Positions 1-9,643 of a stretch of 64,000 bases of DNA are shown one piece after another. Below the pieces are notes generated by a model. The model saw nothing but the letters and a program-made list of their open reading frames with translations, did no database searches and had not been told where the DNA came from. How positions within the stretch are numbered: the stretch's first letter is position 1; every line of letters starts with the position of its first letter. Made by a program: the position numbers and the translations under genes. This DNA is from Sphingobacteriaceae bacterium GW460-11-11-14-LB5 (GTDB taxonomy: Bacteria; Bacteroidota; Bacteroidia; Sphingobacteriales; Sphingobacteriaceae): contig CP021237.1 in the NCBI GenBank assembly GCA_002151545.1, forward strand, positions 2,046,001 through 2,110,000, given 5' to 3'.

Positions 1-23
1 AGAAACTCAAACAGGTTTGCTAA

Positions 24-377
24 TTATAAAATAGGCCTCGGATCGAATATAACCTGAAACGACTTAATTTTTTCGTTGGCTAACTGGTACCAGCCACAGG
101 CATATATCGTGCTTTTACCCATGTTAATATCATACCATAAACAAACATCCTCCTGATCTAAAAACACTTTTTTAACATCGTATTTAAATTTCATTTTTTT
201 CATGTCGTCGATATAAATATCAGCGCCGTTTCTTTCGCCCATAACGCCTTTAAAAGTCATATCATCATGTAGTTGTGCCCTGGCCACCTCAAAGTTTTCG
301 GTGTTTAAGGCATTAATAAAATCAAGTACAACAACCTTTGCATTATGCTCGGTTAATAGTTTATCGGATGTGCTCAT
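24..377 (-). CDS. SnoaL/NTF2-like protein
   Basis: A 117-residue cytosolic protein with no signal peptide or membrane segment. The start (FINALNTENFEVARAQLHDD) and the rhythm of one N-terminal helix followed by curved strands ending in KSFQVIFDPRPIL fit the SnoaL-like NTF2 fold. Members of that fold are small cone-shaped enzymes or binding proteins (isomerases, cyclases, stress proteins), so the fold alone does not give a substrate. The gene is complete in the window, with its stop codon at 24-26. It stands alone, 136 bases from the end of the GH95 gene upstream of it on the same strand. Specific function unknown. Confidence 0.65.
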   Translation of the reverse strand: MSTSDKLLTEHNAKVVVLDFINALNTENFEVARAQLHDDMTFKGVMGERNGADIYIDDMKKMKFKYDVKKVFLDQEDVCLWYDINMGKSTIYACGWYQLANEKIKSFQVIFDPRPIL

Positions 378-513
378 AACAAAATCTATTTACCATTAAA
401 CGAAAGTCAGAACCAAAATGTTTGGAAGGAAGTGACTTGATGAGCAACAAATGAAAGGTTTAAATAATAAGAGTCGTCATTGCTGAAAAAGCTTTCACGC
501 AACGACGACTATG

Positions 514-2781
514 CTATCCTTCAAAACTATATACTTTTCCAGGCTGTGTTTTAAAACTGTATTTAAAGTCCTTTCCTGATTTTTCTTCTTCGATAGCCTT
601 AAGCTTACGCTTTAACGCATTTGGAGATCTCACGATACAATCTTCGCCTGATAATGATTTTATCGACAGCTTTGTAATTTTACCATCTTTCCATTGCAGA
701 TCTGTAATTTCGAAGTTACCCCTGGCTCTTAAACCCTGAATACTTCCTGTTGACCATTGATCAGGTAGGGCCGGTAAAAATTGCAGCTCACCTGCCTGGC
801 TTTGCAATAACATTTCTGAAACGCCTGCTGTGTAGCCAAAATTCCCATCAATCTGAAAGGGAGGATGAGCACAGAAAAGATTGGCGTAAATGCCTCCGCC
901 TTTATTATAATCGGTGCCCGAGCCACCCACTGGCGTAATAAAGTTCTGCAATATTTTATAGGCATGATTACCATCCTGCAGCCTGGCCCAAAAATTAATT
1001 TTCCAGGCCATAGACCATCCTGTTGATTCATCGCCACGGGCTGTTAAAGTTACTTTAGCGGCTTTGGCAAGCTCAGGTGTATTAATGGTGCTGATTTCTC
1101 TGCCAGGATGCAGGCCAAAAAGATGCGAAATGTGTCTGTGTTGATCCTTAGGATCATCGCGGTCGGTTTCCCATTCCTGTAATTGTCCCCATTTACCAAT
1201 TTTTGGTTTTAATAAATGTGCTTTAAGATCTGCAATGTGTTTTTTATAATCACTATCGATGCCTAAAATTTCAGCTGCTTCTATATAATTTGTAAATAGA
1301 TCGTAAACAATCTGCTGATCGTGTGTTACGCCATCTTCAGTCGGGCCATGTTCTGGCGACCAGCCCAATGGCGATACCAAAGTGCCGTCTGCTCTTCTCT
1401 TTAAGTGGTCATCCCAAAACTCTGATATCTCTTTGATAATGGGGTAGGCGAAATTTTTTAAATAATCTTTATCCCTGGTAAAAGAATAGTGCTCCCACAG
1501 CGCCTGTGCATACCAGGCACTTCCAGGTGTATTCCATAAAAAACTCATTCCGCCGAAAATATTGTTTTCTGTTTTTACGGTCCAACCACGGGTGTTTGGA
1601 TATTTCTGGCGTGTAGTGATGGCACTTACCTCACGCATGCTGTTTATATAATCCAGATATGGGATATGACATTCTGAAAGGTTAGTTGGCTCTGCCAGCC
1701 AATAATTCATCTGGATATTGATGTTAGAGTGGTAATCGCTGCCCCATGGTGGCGTATTGCTCTCATTCCATAGCCCTTGGAGATTCGCAGGTAAACCTCC
1801 CTTTCTAGAGGAGCTGATCAAAAGGTATCTGCCGTATTGAAAAATTAGAGCTTCTAAGGCAGGGTCAGGCGTCTTTTTATAATTGATTAACCTTTGGTAA
1901 GTTGGCAAACTGTTGTTTTTTATATCATTCTGACCTAAATTAATAGCTAAGCGGTTGAATAATTGCTTGTAGTCATCAACGTGTGCTTTTAATAGATTTG
2001 AATAGGATTTTGTAGCGCTTTGTTTCAGTATACGATCGATTTTTGACGCAGGTTCTTCTCCTTTCCAGTTTTCACTGCGTTTATTACTGTAATTGGTAGC
2101 AGCGGTGAAAAGGACAGTTATGGCATCGGCATTATCGATTTTTAATTTTTCACCATCATCATCTTTAACCGCATGGCTGCTACCATTCTCAATTTTAACC
2201 AAAGCAGTCGCCTGATAAGGCATCCCATTAGATAATTTGCCTGTAAATTGGATCGTATTCCCGTTAACGGTGAGATTGCCCTGATGTGCATTTTTTAATC
2301 TTAGGGTGGCAGAATACGACTTTTTTTGATTAGCAGTGAACCTTAAAACCATTACTTTGTCCGGAAAACTGCAAAAGTATTCACGTTTATAGCTGGTCCC
2401 ATTTTGTGTATAATTGATGGAATGGATGGCATCAGCAAGATTTAATTGACGTGTATAGTTACTGAATTTTTGTTCTTTATTGTCGAAGTCAATCCATATA
2501 TCTCCAAAAGCCTGGTACATACCCCGGTCATTTTCATCTCCTGTCCAGAGGGTATTGTCATTAAACTGAATATGCTCCTGATTAACACCGCCGAAAATCA
2601 TACCGCCAATCCGGCCATTTCCAATAGGGTAGGCTTCAGTCATCCATTTGCTTGCTGGTTTGTTGTCCCAAAGCAATAGAGGCGTGGTTTCTTTGTTTTG
2701 AGCGAAAATAGGTGTGGAAAAGCTAAAGGCTAAAAAGAAGATTAGCGTGCAGCGAATAGCTTGCTTGCAGTTAAAAAACAT
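514..2781 (-). CDS. GH95 family alpha-L-fucosidase/galactosidase
   Basis: Secreted glycoside hydrolase of 755 residues. A signal peptide covers about residues 1-28 (ending FSTPIFAQ). The GH95 N-terminal sandwich begins [20 protein letters not shown] and is followed by the (alpha/alpha)6 barrel. Family landmarks are [10 protein letters not shown] near residue 355 with the catalytic-site Asn residues, [11 protein letters not shown] near 474 with the likely acid Glu, and [12 protein letters not shown] near 640 with the conserved Asp. GH95 enzymes invert alpha-1,2-L-fucosides or alpha-L-galactosides. It is short for the family because the usual stretch of about 50 residues between LWTG (78-81) and GDIWIDF (93-99) is reduced to about 11. 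It is divergent from the GH92 gene at 3005. It is separate from the large pectin locus and may serve another glycan. Family is sure, linkage is not. Confidence 0.9.
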   Translation of the reverse strand: MFFNCKQAIRCTLIFFLAFSFSTPIFAQNKETTPLLLWDNKPASKWMTEAYPIGNGRIGGMIFGGVNQEHIQFNDNTLWTGDENDRGMYQAFGDIWIDFDNKEQKFSNYTRQLNLADAIHSINYTQNGTSYKREYFCSFPDKVMVLRFTANQKKSYSATLRLKNAHQGNLTVNGNTIQFTGKLSNGMPYQATALVKIENGSSHAVKDDDGEKLKIDNADAITVLFTAATNYSNKRSENWKGEEPASKIDRILKQSATKSYSNLLKAHVDDYKQLFNRLAINLGQNDIKNNSLPTYQRLINYKKTPDPALEALIFQYGRYLLISSSRKGGLPANLQGLWNESNTPPWGSDYHSNINIQMNYWLAEPTNLSECHIPYLDYINSMREVSAITTRQKYPNTRGWTVKTENNIFGGMSFLWNTPGSAWYAQALWEHYSFTRDKDYLKNFAYPIIKEISEFWDDHLKRRADGTLVSPLGWSPEHGPTEDGVTHDQQIVYDLFTNYIEAAEILGIDSDYKKHIADLKAHLLKPKIGKWGQLQEWETDRDDPKDQHRHISHLFGLHPGREISTINTPELAKAAKVTLTARGDESTGWSMAWKINFWARLQDGNHAYKILQNFITPVGGSGTDYNKGGGIYANLFCAHPPFQIDGNFGYTAGVSEMLLQSQAGELQFLPALPDQWSTGSIQGLRARGNFEITDLQWKDGKITKLSIKSLSGEDCIVRSPNALKRKLKAIEEEKSGKDFKYSFKTQPGKVYSFEG

Positions 2782-2967
2782 GTCGGTTATTTGATTAGTG
2801 TGTAGTCAAATATATAGATAATCAACGGATTGTGCTATGGACAAAGCAGGCGAATGCTTATCGATTATTGGCATACTATTCAGTTATTTAAGCATGTGAT
2901 GAGGTGTACCAGCATATTTTTTTTGGTAACTATTGTGATAGCTTAGATTGGATTTTAACAGATTTTA

Positions 2968-2975
2968 TATATTTG
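2968..2975 (+). promoter_or_regulatory. Candidate -7 element of the GH92 gene
   Basis: TATATTTG fits the Bacteroidota housekeeping -7 consensus TAnnTTTG exactly and lies 29 bases before the ATG at 3005. An upstream TTG at 2948-2950 is a weak partner at a shorter than usual spacing, so the -33 part is doubtful. Placement is by motif only. Confidence 0.35.
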
Positions 2976-3004
2976 ATATCACACACTAAAACGTTTTATG
3001 TAAA

Positions 3005-5158
3005 ATGAAATCGCTAACCAAATTTTTATTCCTAATCCTTTTTTTGAACCTAACGGACATTCATAATGTTCAAAGTCAGACGAAAGGCTCTTTTACGAAA
3101 TATGTAAATACTTTTATCGGGACTGCTCCCTTAACTGACCCTAAAATTTTAGGTTATGAGCTGCCGCAGGGTTGGCGATCGTGGGCAGGTTTAACTTTTC
3201 CAGGCAGCTCGTTGCCTAACGCGATGGTGCAGTTGAGTCCGATTACCGAATTTGGATCTGGTGCCGGATACGAATATGAAGATGATACCATTTATGGCTT
3301 TGCGCACACCAATAAAGGGCATTGGAATTTATGTAATATTCCCGTTTTGCCATTATCCAATGCCACTGGTAAGTTCGGATCGAAGTTTTCGCACAAAAAT
3401 GAAAGTTCAGCACCAGGTTTTTATCAGGTTTATCTTGATGACTATCAGGTAAATGTAAAGCTGACTTCGACTTTAAGATGTGGATTCCATCAATATGAAT
3501 ATAAAAATCCCAATAATAGACAGATTCTTTTCGACATGGGAAAGGCCAACAGCAGGGTTTCAACCTGGAATATCGAGCAAGTGGGTGCTTCTGCCATACA
3601 AGGCTTTCAGGGAGGGGAGAATATTTACTTCTACGCCACGGTAAACGCCAGGATTGAAAAACTGGATCAGACGGATGTAGGTAAACGCTCAGGTTATGCA
3701 ATCATCCATTTGGCCGATGGCGGGGCGGCACCTGTAGAACTTAAAATCGGTTTATCGTTTGTGAGTGTGGCCAATGCCAAAGAAAACCTGGAACAAGAAA
3801 TCGGCAATAAAAGCTTTACACAGATTCGTAATGAAGCTACTACAAAATGGGAAGCTCTTTTATCGACCATACAGGTAAAAGGAGGTACTGATAAGCAGAA
3901 ACAAATGTTATATTCTTGTTTGTACCGCTCTTTTTTATGGCCAGCTTTACGCAGTGATGTAAACGGCGAATTTAAAGATGCAAAGCACAACGTAATGAAG
4001 GGCAATTTTAATTATTATACCGAACCTTCACTTTGGGATACCTATCGCAATAAAGATGTGCTGTTGGGCTTAATTACGCCAAAGGTTACATTAGATGTAA
4101 TTAAATCGATGAAAGATGTAGGCGATAAAACTGGTTTCATCCCGACGTTTTTTCATGGTGACCATGGCGCCTCTTCTATTGCAGGCGCTTATTTGAGGGG
4201 GATAAATGATTTTGATATTAAAGGCACTTACCAGATTTTATTGCGTAATGCCAATGTAGATGGTGGTGCCCGTCCCTTTGTGAAAGAATATATCGAAAAG
4301 GGTTATATTTCTGATCCTGATGTCAAAAATCCACATGTTGAAACCAAAGCCAAAGCGGGCGTTTCTAAAACACTCGAATATGCTTATGATGACTATTCGC
4401 TGGCGCAAATTGCTAAAAAACTAGGCGACAGCAGTAATTATCGGATTTTAATGGCCCGATCAAAGAACTATAAAAATATGTTCGACCCCACTACGCGATT
4501 TATGAGGGGCAGATTAGAGAACGGCGACTGGATCAAACCTTTTAATCCGCAATACCCTTATTACGAATATATGTACAGAGAAGCCAATGCCTGGCAGGTT
4601 TCATTTTATGCCCCTCATGATATGAAAGGTTTGATTGAACTATATGGCGGTGCAAAGGGATTTGAATCCAAGTTAGATTCTTTGTTTACTTTACCCTGGA
4701 ATCCAAAATATATCGCCAGGAATGTAGAAACCATGATTGGTCAGTATTGCCAGGGAAACCAGCCCGATCATGAAGCACCATTTGCCTATACTTTCATCGG
4801 AAAACCAGAAAAATCACAAAAAATCATCGATAAAATCCTGAATGAACTATACGGCATAGGCAACGATGGTTTGGCACTTTCGGGAATGGATGATGCGGGT
4901 GAAATGTCTGCCTGGTATGTATTCAGTTCTTTAGGTTTGTATCCATTTTCTGCAACTGATGCTGAATATTTGGTTACCGCTCCGCTGTTTGATGAAGTTA
5001 AATGGAATACCAGTACAGGGAAATTATTAACGATAACTAAACCTGGTAAGGGAAGGGGCATTTGCAATATTAAAGTGGACGGAAAAACAAATAATGGATA
5101 TTTTATTTCTCACGATTTATTTAAGAACGGCGGTAAGGTAGAGATCGTTACGCGATAA
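3005..5158 (+). CDS. GH92 family alpha-mannosidase-like enzyme
   Basis: Secreted 717-residue protein with a signal peptide ending near residue 25 (HNVQSQ). The GH92 opening YVNTFIGTAPLTDP is followed by TFPGSSLPNAMVQLSP, then the C-terminal barrel with EPSLWDTYRN, QGNQPDHEAPFAY and GMDDAGEMSAWYVFSSLGLY. The two Asp in GMDDAG and the Glu of GEMSAW correspond to the calcium-dependent catalytic area of GH92 exo-alpha-mannosidases. The usual FSHTHLSGTG-type segment is replaced here by FAHTNKGHWNLCN, so specificity may differ from the known alpha-1,2/1,3-mannosidases. It is divergent from the GH95 gene, with 223 bases between them. A bidirectional terminator follows. Family well supported, substrate open. 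Confidence 0.88.
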   Translation: MKSLTKFLFLILFLNLTDIHNVQSQTKGSFTKYVNTFIGTAPLTDPKILGYELPQGWRSWAGLTFPGSSLPNAMVQLSPITEFGSGAGYEYEDDTIYGFAHTNKGHWNLCNIPVLPLSNATGKFGSKFSHKNESSAPGFYQVYLDDYQVNVKLTSTLRCGFHQYEYKNPNNRQILFDMGKANSRVSTWNIEQVGASAIQGFQGGENIYFYATVNARIEKLDQTDVGKRSGYAIIHLADGGAAPVELKIGLSFVSVANAKENLEQEIGNKSFTQIRNEATTKWEALLSTIQVKGGTDKQKQMLYSCLYRSFLWPALRSDVNGEFKDAKHNVMKGNFNYYTEPSLWDTYRNKDVLLGLITPKVTLDVIKSMKDVGDKTGFIPTFFHGDHGASSIAGAYLRGINDFDIKGTYQILLRNANVDGGARPFVKEYIEKGYISDPDVKNPHVETKAKAGVSKTLEYAYDDYSLAQIAKKLGDSSNYRILMARSKNYKNMFDPTTRFMRGRLENGDWIKPFNPQYPYYEYMYREANAWQVSFYAPHDMKGLIELYGGAKGFESKLDSLFTLPWNPKYIARNVETMIGQYCQGNQPDHEAPFAYTFIGKPEKSQKIIDKILNELYGIGNDGLALSGMDDAGEMSAWYVFSSLGLYPFSATDAEYLVTAPLFDEVKWNTSTGKLLTITKPGKGRGICNIKVDGKTNNGYFISHDLFKNGGKVEIVTR

Positions 5159-5206
5159 GCTCACCTTATTTAGATTATACTCATTTATTTAATAAAATGT
5201 CATTTA

Positions 5207-5235
5207 AAAGCGACTTTCTAATAGGAAGTCGCTTT
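5207..5235. terminator. Bidirectional terminator between convergent genes
   Basis: Perfect 10-bp stem AAAGCGACTT / AAGTCGCTTT with a 9-base loop. It has T-rich sequence on its right and A-rich sequence on its left, so it can serve both the GH92 gene and the STAND gene, which converge here. Confidence 0.8.
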
Positions 5236-5259
5236 ATTTATTTAAAATAATGACATCGT

Positions 5260-8200
5260 TTATTGAATAGGTTCTAATTTAGTAGGGTATAGATTTGAAT
5301 AGTATTGAATATTACGCTCTTTTTGATTGTGGAAAAAAATGATGCCACCGGCATTGTTGTTATCGTAAATCAGGTGTATAAATTTATTGGTGAAAAATTT
5401 TCCTATATATTTTACGGAAGTTGATCGATATAGGATGTTTTTATTTTCTAGGTTTAAGATTATCAATTCATTTTGATTAGTATCAAAATTCTTTATAATT
5501 GCTACATTTTTTCCATCATCGCTAAGTGCTATTATATTTTCCAAATTGTAGGAAAGCGAGAAAATAAGATCAGAGTTTTTACTTACGGCTTCGCTATAGA
5601 TTATTGTTGAAGTATTAATGTCTATTACTTTAAGCACTCCGTTTTTGTTTAGGTACATGCCCCTAGATCCATCATTTGAAAAAACATAGTTAAAATTTTC
5701 TGAAGTTTTTAATGTATTCTGACTCTTGACTCCATCGCAGAGGAAATGCGATGAAACATCAGCCAGATCTATAACAAACACTATACCTTTGCGGTTTCGG
5801 AAGCTAAATTTATTCGTGTTCCCTATCCACCTCACTATATCATTTAGCCGGATTGTTTTTTCACCCTCCCAAAACCGTCTTAGCAGTTTTTTGCTTTCTA
5901 TCCTGCTTTTATGAACAAGATCATATACAAACAGGTCTTTGTTGCCCCTTAAAATTAATGCCTTGCTGCCATCTGGAGATACAATAATATCCGTCACATC
6001 AGAAAGTATTGTTTCGTAATTTTTGCCCTGATATGACATAATGGCCAGTGTTTTGTTTTTAAAACGGATAAGCAGCTTGTTTCTGTCGGCTATAGAAAAC
6101 ACATTTTCCACGCTTCCGAAAGTGGCTGATTTTACTGGTCTTTTAAAACCATTAAGCTGGTATAATTTTAATGTATCATTTGCTGGTCGTTTGAGCGCCA
6201 TCATCTTATTATCACCCGATACCATGCAGATTTTTTTTAAATCCCTGGAACTAAATGTCTCTTTGCGTTTAATGATTTCTAATGGTAATGTTTTATGAAG
6301 GGCTAGATCGAATAAAGAGAGGTTCCCATCTGAATTAATAAAGGAAATAAACCTGGTATTCGATAGGAAGTCCATCTTAAAGTCTGTTATATTTGATAGT
6401 TTTTTATTTCCCTGTTTTACCACAAAATCGATCTGTGATCCGTTAATTTTACTAATATCTTTATTCGTTTTATCGTAAACATATATTATACTATCTTTAA
6501 TATTGCGAAAGGCGATATACCTTTTGTCTGGAGAAACAAGTGTATTGGCGGCGGCCTGAGGATTGCCTTTTTTATCTTCAAATTTAAAGGCCTTTAGTTT
6601 TGAAAAAGATGGATCAAACTCCCATACAAAAAAAGATCCTGAAGACTGATGAACCAGAAAGCTATTTTGTTGAAATTGTTGAATGTTATCTCCACCCGAA
6701 ATGTCGAAAAAGAATTTATCCGAAAGCAATGTCTCTATACTGTCTTTACGATTAACCAGGTAACGGTTATTTAGGTATTTTTCCCAATTCTGAAATGCAT
6801 TATAATGGTTATTCTGTGCATAATCGTTTTCTGCCTGAGTAAGAAGTTCTTTATTCACCTTTTTATAGAGCTTAATAAGGCTATAAAGCGAAAATGCAAA
6901 TAAGGCTATGCAGATTAATAAAAGCGTGTTTGCAATAATCCTCCTTTTCTCTGCTTTTATTTTTGCAACGATTGCCAGCTGTTCTGATCTTTGTGCAAGT
7001 TCAGTAGCCGCTTCCGCACGTTTCCGTTCCTCAATAGCAATAAGCCTTTGATTTTCGGCTTTATCTTTTAGCGCACTTGTGATTTTAAGAAGCTCTTTCT
7101 GTCTTGCAATTTCATTCTCTCTTTCATTAGCTTCTTTGGCAAGCAAGTCATCCCGTTCTTTGGTTTCCTGATCAAGCTGCTCTTTCTGTAATCTGATTTT
7201 TTTTGAAGTTTCAATCGGTTCAACGAGCTTGTCATGACTGAGTTCAAAGGTTACACCCCTGGGCGTATTTTCTGAACGGATAATACGTGCAGACAATAAT
7301 CGGTCAATTAGACTTCTATCTCCGCCAAGTTTATTGATTAACTGACTTTCGAGCAGACTGGCTCTTTTTCCATCACTGATTAAATCATCCTCAATAACCC
7401 GGCGTGCCATTTCCTGCTTGCGAATATTTCCAATTTTAGAGAGTTGATCTATATAAAATTGATCGAGTATATTGGCAATATTTATTTCATGCAAAAATTC
7501 ACTTTCGCTAAAAAAAAAGGGAATGTGCAGGTTTTTTATATTTAATGATTTAACTTTCTGTTCAATGTAATAACATACGATTTGCAGAAAAGAAGCATGG
7601 ATCTCGTCGAATTTATTGGTTAACTCACTAATGATCAATTCAGTAATCTTTTGTGATATGATGATCGGTGGACTATAAAATGAATTAAAATATAGTTCAG
7701 ATTGAGGAAGAGTGTAATTTTGTTGCCAATTTAAATCCAAAATGTTTTTTGAAATTTCTGCCTCATCAAGTAGGAGTAATTCATTTTTGTAAGGTAATAA
7801 TGCAGGCCCATTTATAGCAAGTTTAGCATTTTTCGAATCAAAAAAGTTAATCTGGAATCGGTTACTCAAAATATTTGGGATGCTGCTATCCATTCTATCC
7901 ATGAGAGAGAGCTTGTCGGATCTTATTGCAAAAAGTATCCTTATTGATGGCTGCTTATACCACTCTATTACAGGAATCCGATCTGTATCGCTAAGGTTTC
8001 CGATCCAGTCTAGTATACGCTTTGGTGAGAGTTCATGGGTAATTTCGGCCAGCTGATTAATGAAATCTGTCTCAACGTCATTACTATAACTAAAGAATTC
8101 TTCAAACTGGTCAAATATCAGTACAATATCGCAATTGGGGTTCTTTTCCTTAAGTTTACACTCGGCGAGTTTGATGTATTCCCAAATTTTAGGCTGATCA

Positions 8201-8565
8201 CCATCGTAAATGATATCTTCTTTACGATAAATGATATCCAATTGCTTCAATTTAACTTCTATGCTTTTATAAAGCGTTTCGGCAGGATTAAGAAGTTCCT
8301 CTTCCTCATTCTCAACATCATCCTGGTTTAGATAATTTTGGTTTAATCTTATCCTGATAGGCAGAAAATGTGATAATTCTCTTTCTTTAATAAAAACGGT
8401 ATTGAGCAGGGAACTTTTTCCCACGCCTGATGGGCCAAATAAAACATTAACCCGATTTACCATAATGAGTTTGGCAAGTTGATTGATTTCGGCATCCCTG
8501 CCAAAAAAAATCGCGGCATCTTCTTGCTCAAAAGAACGCAGCCCTGGAAATCTATCTCTTTTCAT
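5260..8565 (-). CDS. STAND NTPase with coiled coil, TM and propeller tail
   Basis: 1101 residues. The N-terminal nSTAND1-like ATPase opens with the family signature PGLRSFEQEDAAIFFGRD. It has Walker A GPSGVGKS at 44-51 and Walker B VLIFDQFEEFF near 148-158 (acidic residue D152). A helical/winged region leads to a long charged coiled coil (about 455-535, rich in K/E/R). One transmembrane helix follows at about 540-565. The remaining 500 or so residues contain repeated short beta segments such as FISFINSDGNLSLFDLA that resemble degenerate WD40 blades. Such proteins sense a trigger through the C-terminal repeats and oligomerise with ATP to switch on effectors. It is the last gene of a tight operon, 9 bases after the SIR2-like gene. 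There is no EAD domain in this protein itself. NTPase assignment is firm; the role in defence is inference from family and neighbours. Confidence 0.85.
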   Translation of the reverse strand: MKRDRFPGLRSFEQEDAAIFFGRDAEINQLAKLIMVNRVNVLFGPSGVGKSSLLNTVFIKERELSHFLPIRIRLNQNYLNQDDVENEEEELLNPAETLYKSIEVKLKQLDIIYRKEDIIYDGDQPKIWEYIKLAECKLKEKNPNCDIVLIFDQFEEFFSYSNDVETDFINQLAEITHELSPKRILDWIGNLSDTDRIPVIEWYKQPSIRILFAIRSDKLSLMDRMDSSIPNILSNRFQINFFDSKNAKLAINGPALLPYKNELLLLDEAEISKNILDLNWQQNYTLPQSELYFNSFYSPPIIISQKITELIISELTNKFDEIHASFLQIVCYYIEQKVKSLNIKNLHIPFFFSESEFLHEINIANILDQFYIDQLSKIGNIRKQEMARRVIEDDLISDGKRASLLESQLINKLGGDRSLIDRLLSARIIRSENTPRGVTFELSHDKLVEPIETSKKIRLQKEQLDQETKERDDLLAKEANERENEIARQKELLKITSALKDKAENQRLIAIEERKRAEAATELAQRSEQLAIVAKIKAEKRRIIANTLLLICIALFAFSLYSLIKLYKKVNKELLTQAENDYAQNNHYNAFQNWEKYLNNRYLVNRKDSIETLLSDKFFFDISGGDNIQQFQQNSFLVHQSSGSFFVWEFDPSFSKLKAFKFEDKKGNPQAAANTLVSPDKRYIAFRNIKDSIIYVYDKTNKDISKINGSQIDFVVKQGNKKLSNITDFKMDFLSNTRFISFINSDGNLSLFDLALHKTLPLEIIKRKETFSSRDLKKICMVSGDNKMMALKRPANDTLKLYQLNGFKRPVKSATFGSVENVFSIADRNKLLIRFKNKTLAIMSYQGKNYETILSDVTDIIVSPDGSKALILRGNKDLFVYDLVHKSRIESKKLLRRFWEGEKTIRLNDIVRWIGNTNKFSFRNRKGIVFVIDLADVSSHFLCDGVKSQNTLKTSENFNYVFSNDGSRGMYLNKNGVLKVIDINTSTIIYSEAVSKNSDLIFSLSYNLENIIALSDDGKNVAIIKNFDTNQNELIILNLENKNILYRSTSVKYIGKFFTNKFIHLIYDNNNAGGIIFFHNQKERNIQYYSNLYPTKLEPIQ

Positions 8566-8574
8566 TTAATATTT

Positions 8575-9639
8575 TTATTGAAGGGCCACTAGTAAACGAT
8601 AAACATCATTTTTAACGAATGACATGTTGTACTGGCGACGGTAATATTCCATATTTCTTTCAAGTAACGCCGATTTCATTTCTGTAAAAGCATAATTGCC
8701 TGGTTTGTTCCGCAGGTCAAGCACATTAAAAAGGATCTTCAGGTGCCATTCCTTAAAATCAAATCCTATAAAAATCCCATATCTATTTCTAATGATTTCC
8801 CTGATAAACTCAGGTATTGGTGGATTTTTCTGGTATATATTTTTAGTAAAATCTACTGCTTCTTTCTCTGTAAAAATGATCGAAGCAGGATTTTCAAAGG
8901 ATCCAAAAATATTGTAAACAAAGGGTTTACCATTATCAACCGGGGGTGGGCTTTGGCTGTTAGACATATCATAAAACCCAGTTGAGTAATAAGCGGGAAA
9001 TAGGTTTTCTAAGGTTGTATCCGGATTTGTATTGATAATGAGCGGGAAGTTAAGCTGCCTAATCCGATTAAAGGTGCCACTATTCAGGTCATTTTCTTCA
9101 CTGATTTTTTTAGCTTTCCTTTCCGTATCGCCCGAAACGAATAAATCTCTTGTTTCAAAACGATCAATAAGATAGCTGAGATTATCCGTTTCGGTTTTGT
9201 CATATGAAATATCATATTTTTCCAAACTCTCAATTAGTTCATTCATGAAGAGATCGGAAAAAGGAATATTTTCGTTTCCGACGCTATACTTTAAAAAATG
9301 AGGTCCCAGAAAGAGTACACAATGCCCATTTCTGATTTCGGTTTTTAAGTGTTCTACTTGAGCTGTAAATGAGGCTCCTGCTAAATCAGCTTTAATTTCT
9401 TTGAGATGATCATTATTAGGTATTTTAATAACCATTACTTCAAGAAGCTTCATAAGCTGATTCAAACTATCCGCCCTTTTAATTATGTTAAACCACATGG
9501 TTGAGGCGGGACCTGTAAGGTCAATTTTAGATGCATCAATTTCAGCCTGGTCTAAAATGGGTAAAATCGGTTGCAGGAAAGGCCATTGTCTAGAAGAAAA
9601 AGCTACTAGCTGGTAAAATTGTTTATTGTTGAGCGCCAT
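8575..9639 (-). CDS. EAD1-like domain fused to SIR2-like domain
   Basis: 354 residues, no signal peptide. Residues 1-85 are a helical adaptor (LDQAEIDASKIDLTGPASTMWF) clearly homologous to the N-terminus of the neighbouring protease. This matches effector-associated domain 1 (EAD1). From about 100 the chain follows the SIR2/SIR2_2 order: VLFLGPHFL (108-116, in place of FLGAGFS), LIINTNPDTTLE (200-211, in place of TTNYD), VYNIFGSFENP (241-251, in place of xxLHGS) and GIFIGFDFKEWHLKIL. The usual catalytic His of HGS is Phe245 and the glycine loop reads GPH, so NAD hydrolysis is not assured; N205 is kept. Family role: SIR2 effectors in bacterial immunity deplete NAD+. It lies 4 bases after the protease gene. 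Confidence 0.75.
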   Translation of the reverse strand: MALNNKQFYQLVAFSSRQWPFLQPILPILDQAEIDASKIDLTGPASTMWFNIIKRADSLNQLMKLLEVMVIKIPNNDHLKEIKADLAGASFTAQVEHLKTEIRNGHCVLFLGPHFLKYSVGNENIPFSDLFMNELIESLEKYDISYDKTETDNLSYLIDRFETRDLFVSGDTERKAKKISEENDLNSGTFNRIRQLNFPLIINTNPDTTLENLFPAYYSTGFYDMSNSQSPPPVDNGKPFVYNIFGSFENPASIIFTEKEAVDFTKNIYQKNPPIPEFIREIIRNRYGIFIGFDFKEWHLKILFNVLDLRNKPGNYAFTEMKSALLERNMEYYRRQYNMSFVKNDVYRLLVALQ

Positions 9640-9643
9640 TCAT

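Noticed and set aside
3243..3701. 152-codon open frame antisense to the GH92 gene
   Set aside because: Lies fully inside a well-supported gene, its translation has no fold-like pattern, and there is no leader or signal peptide.
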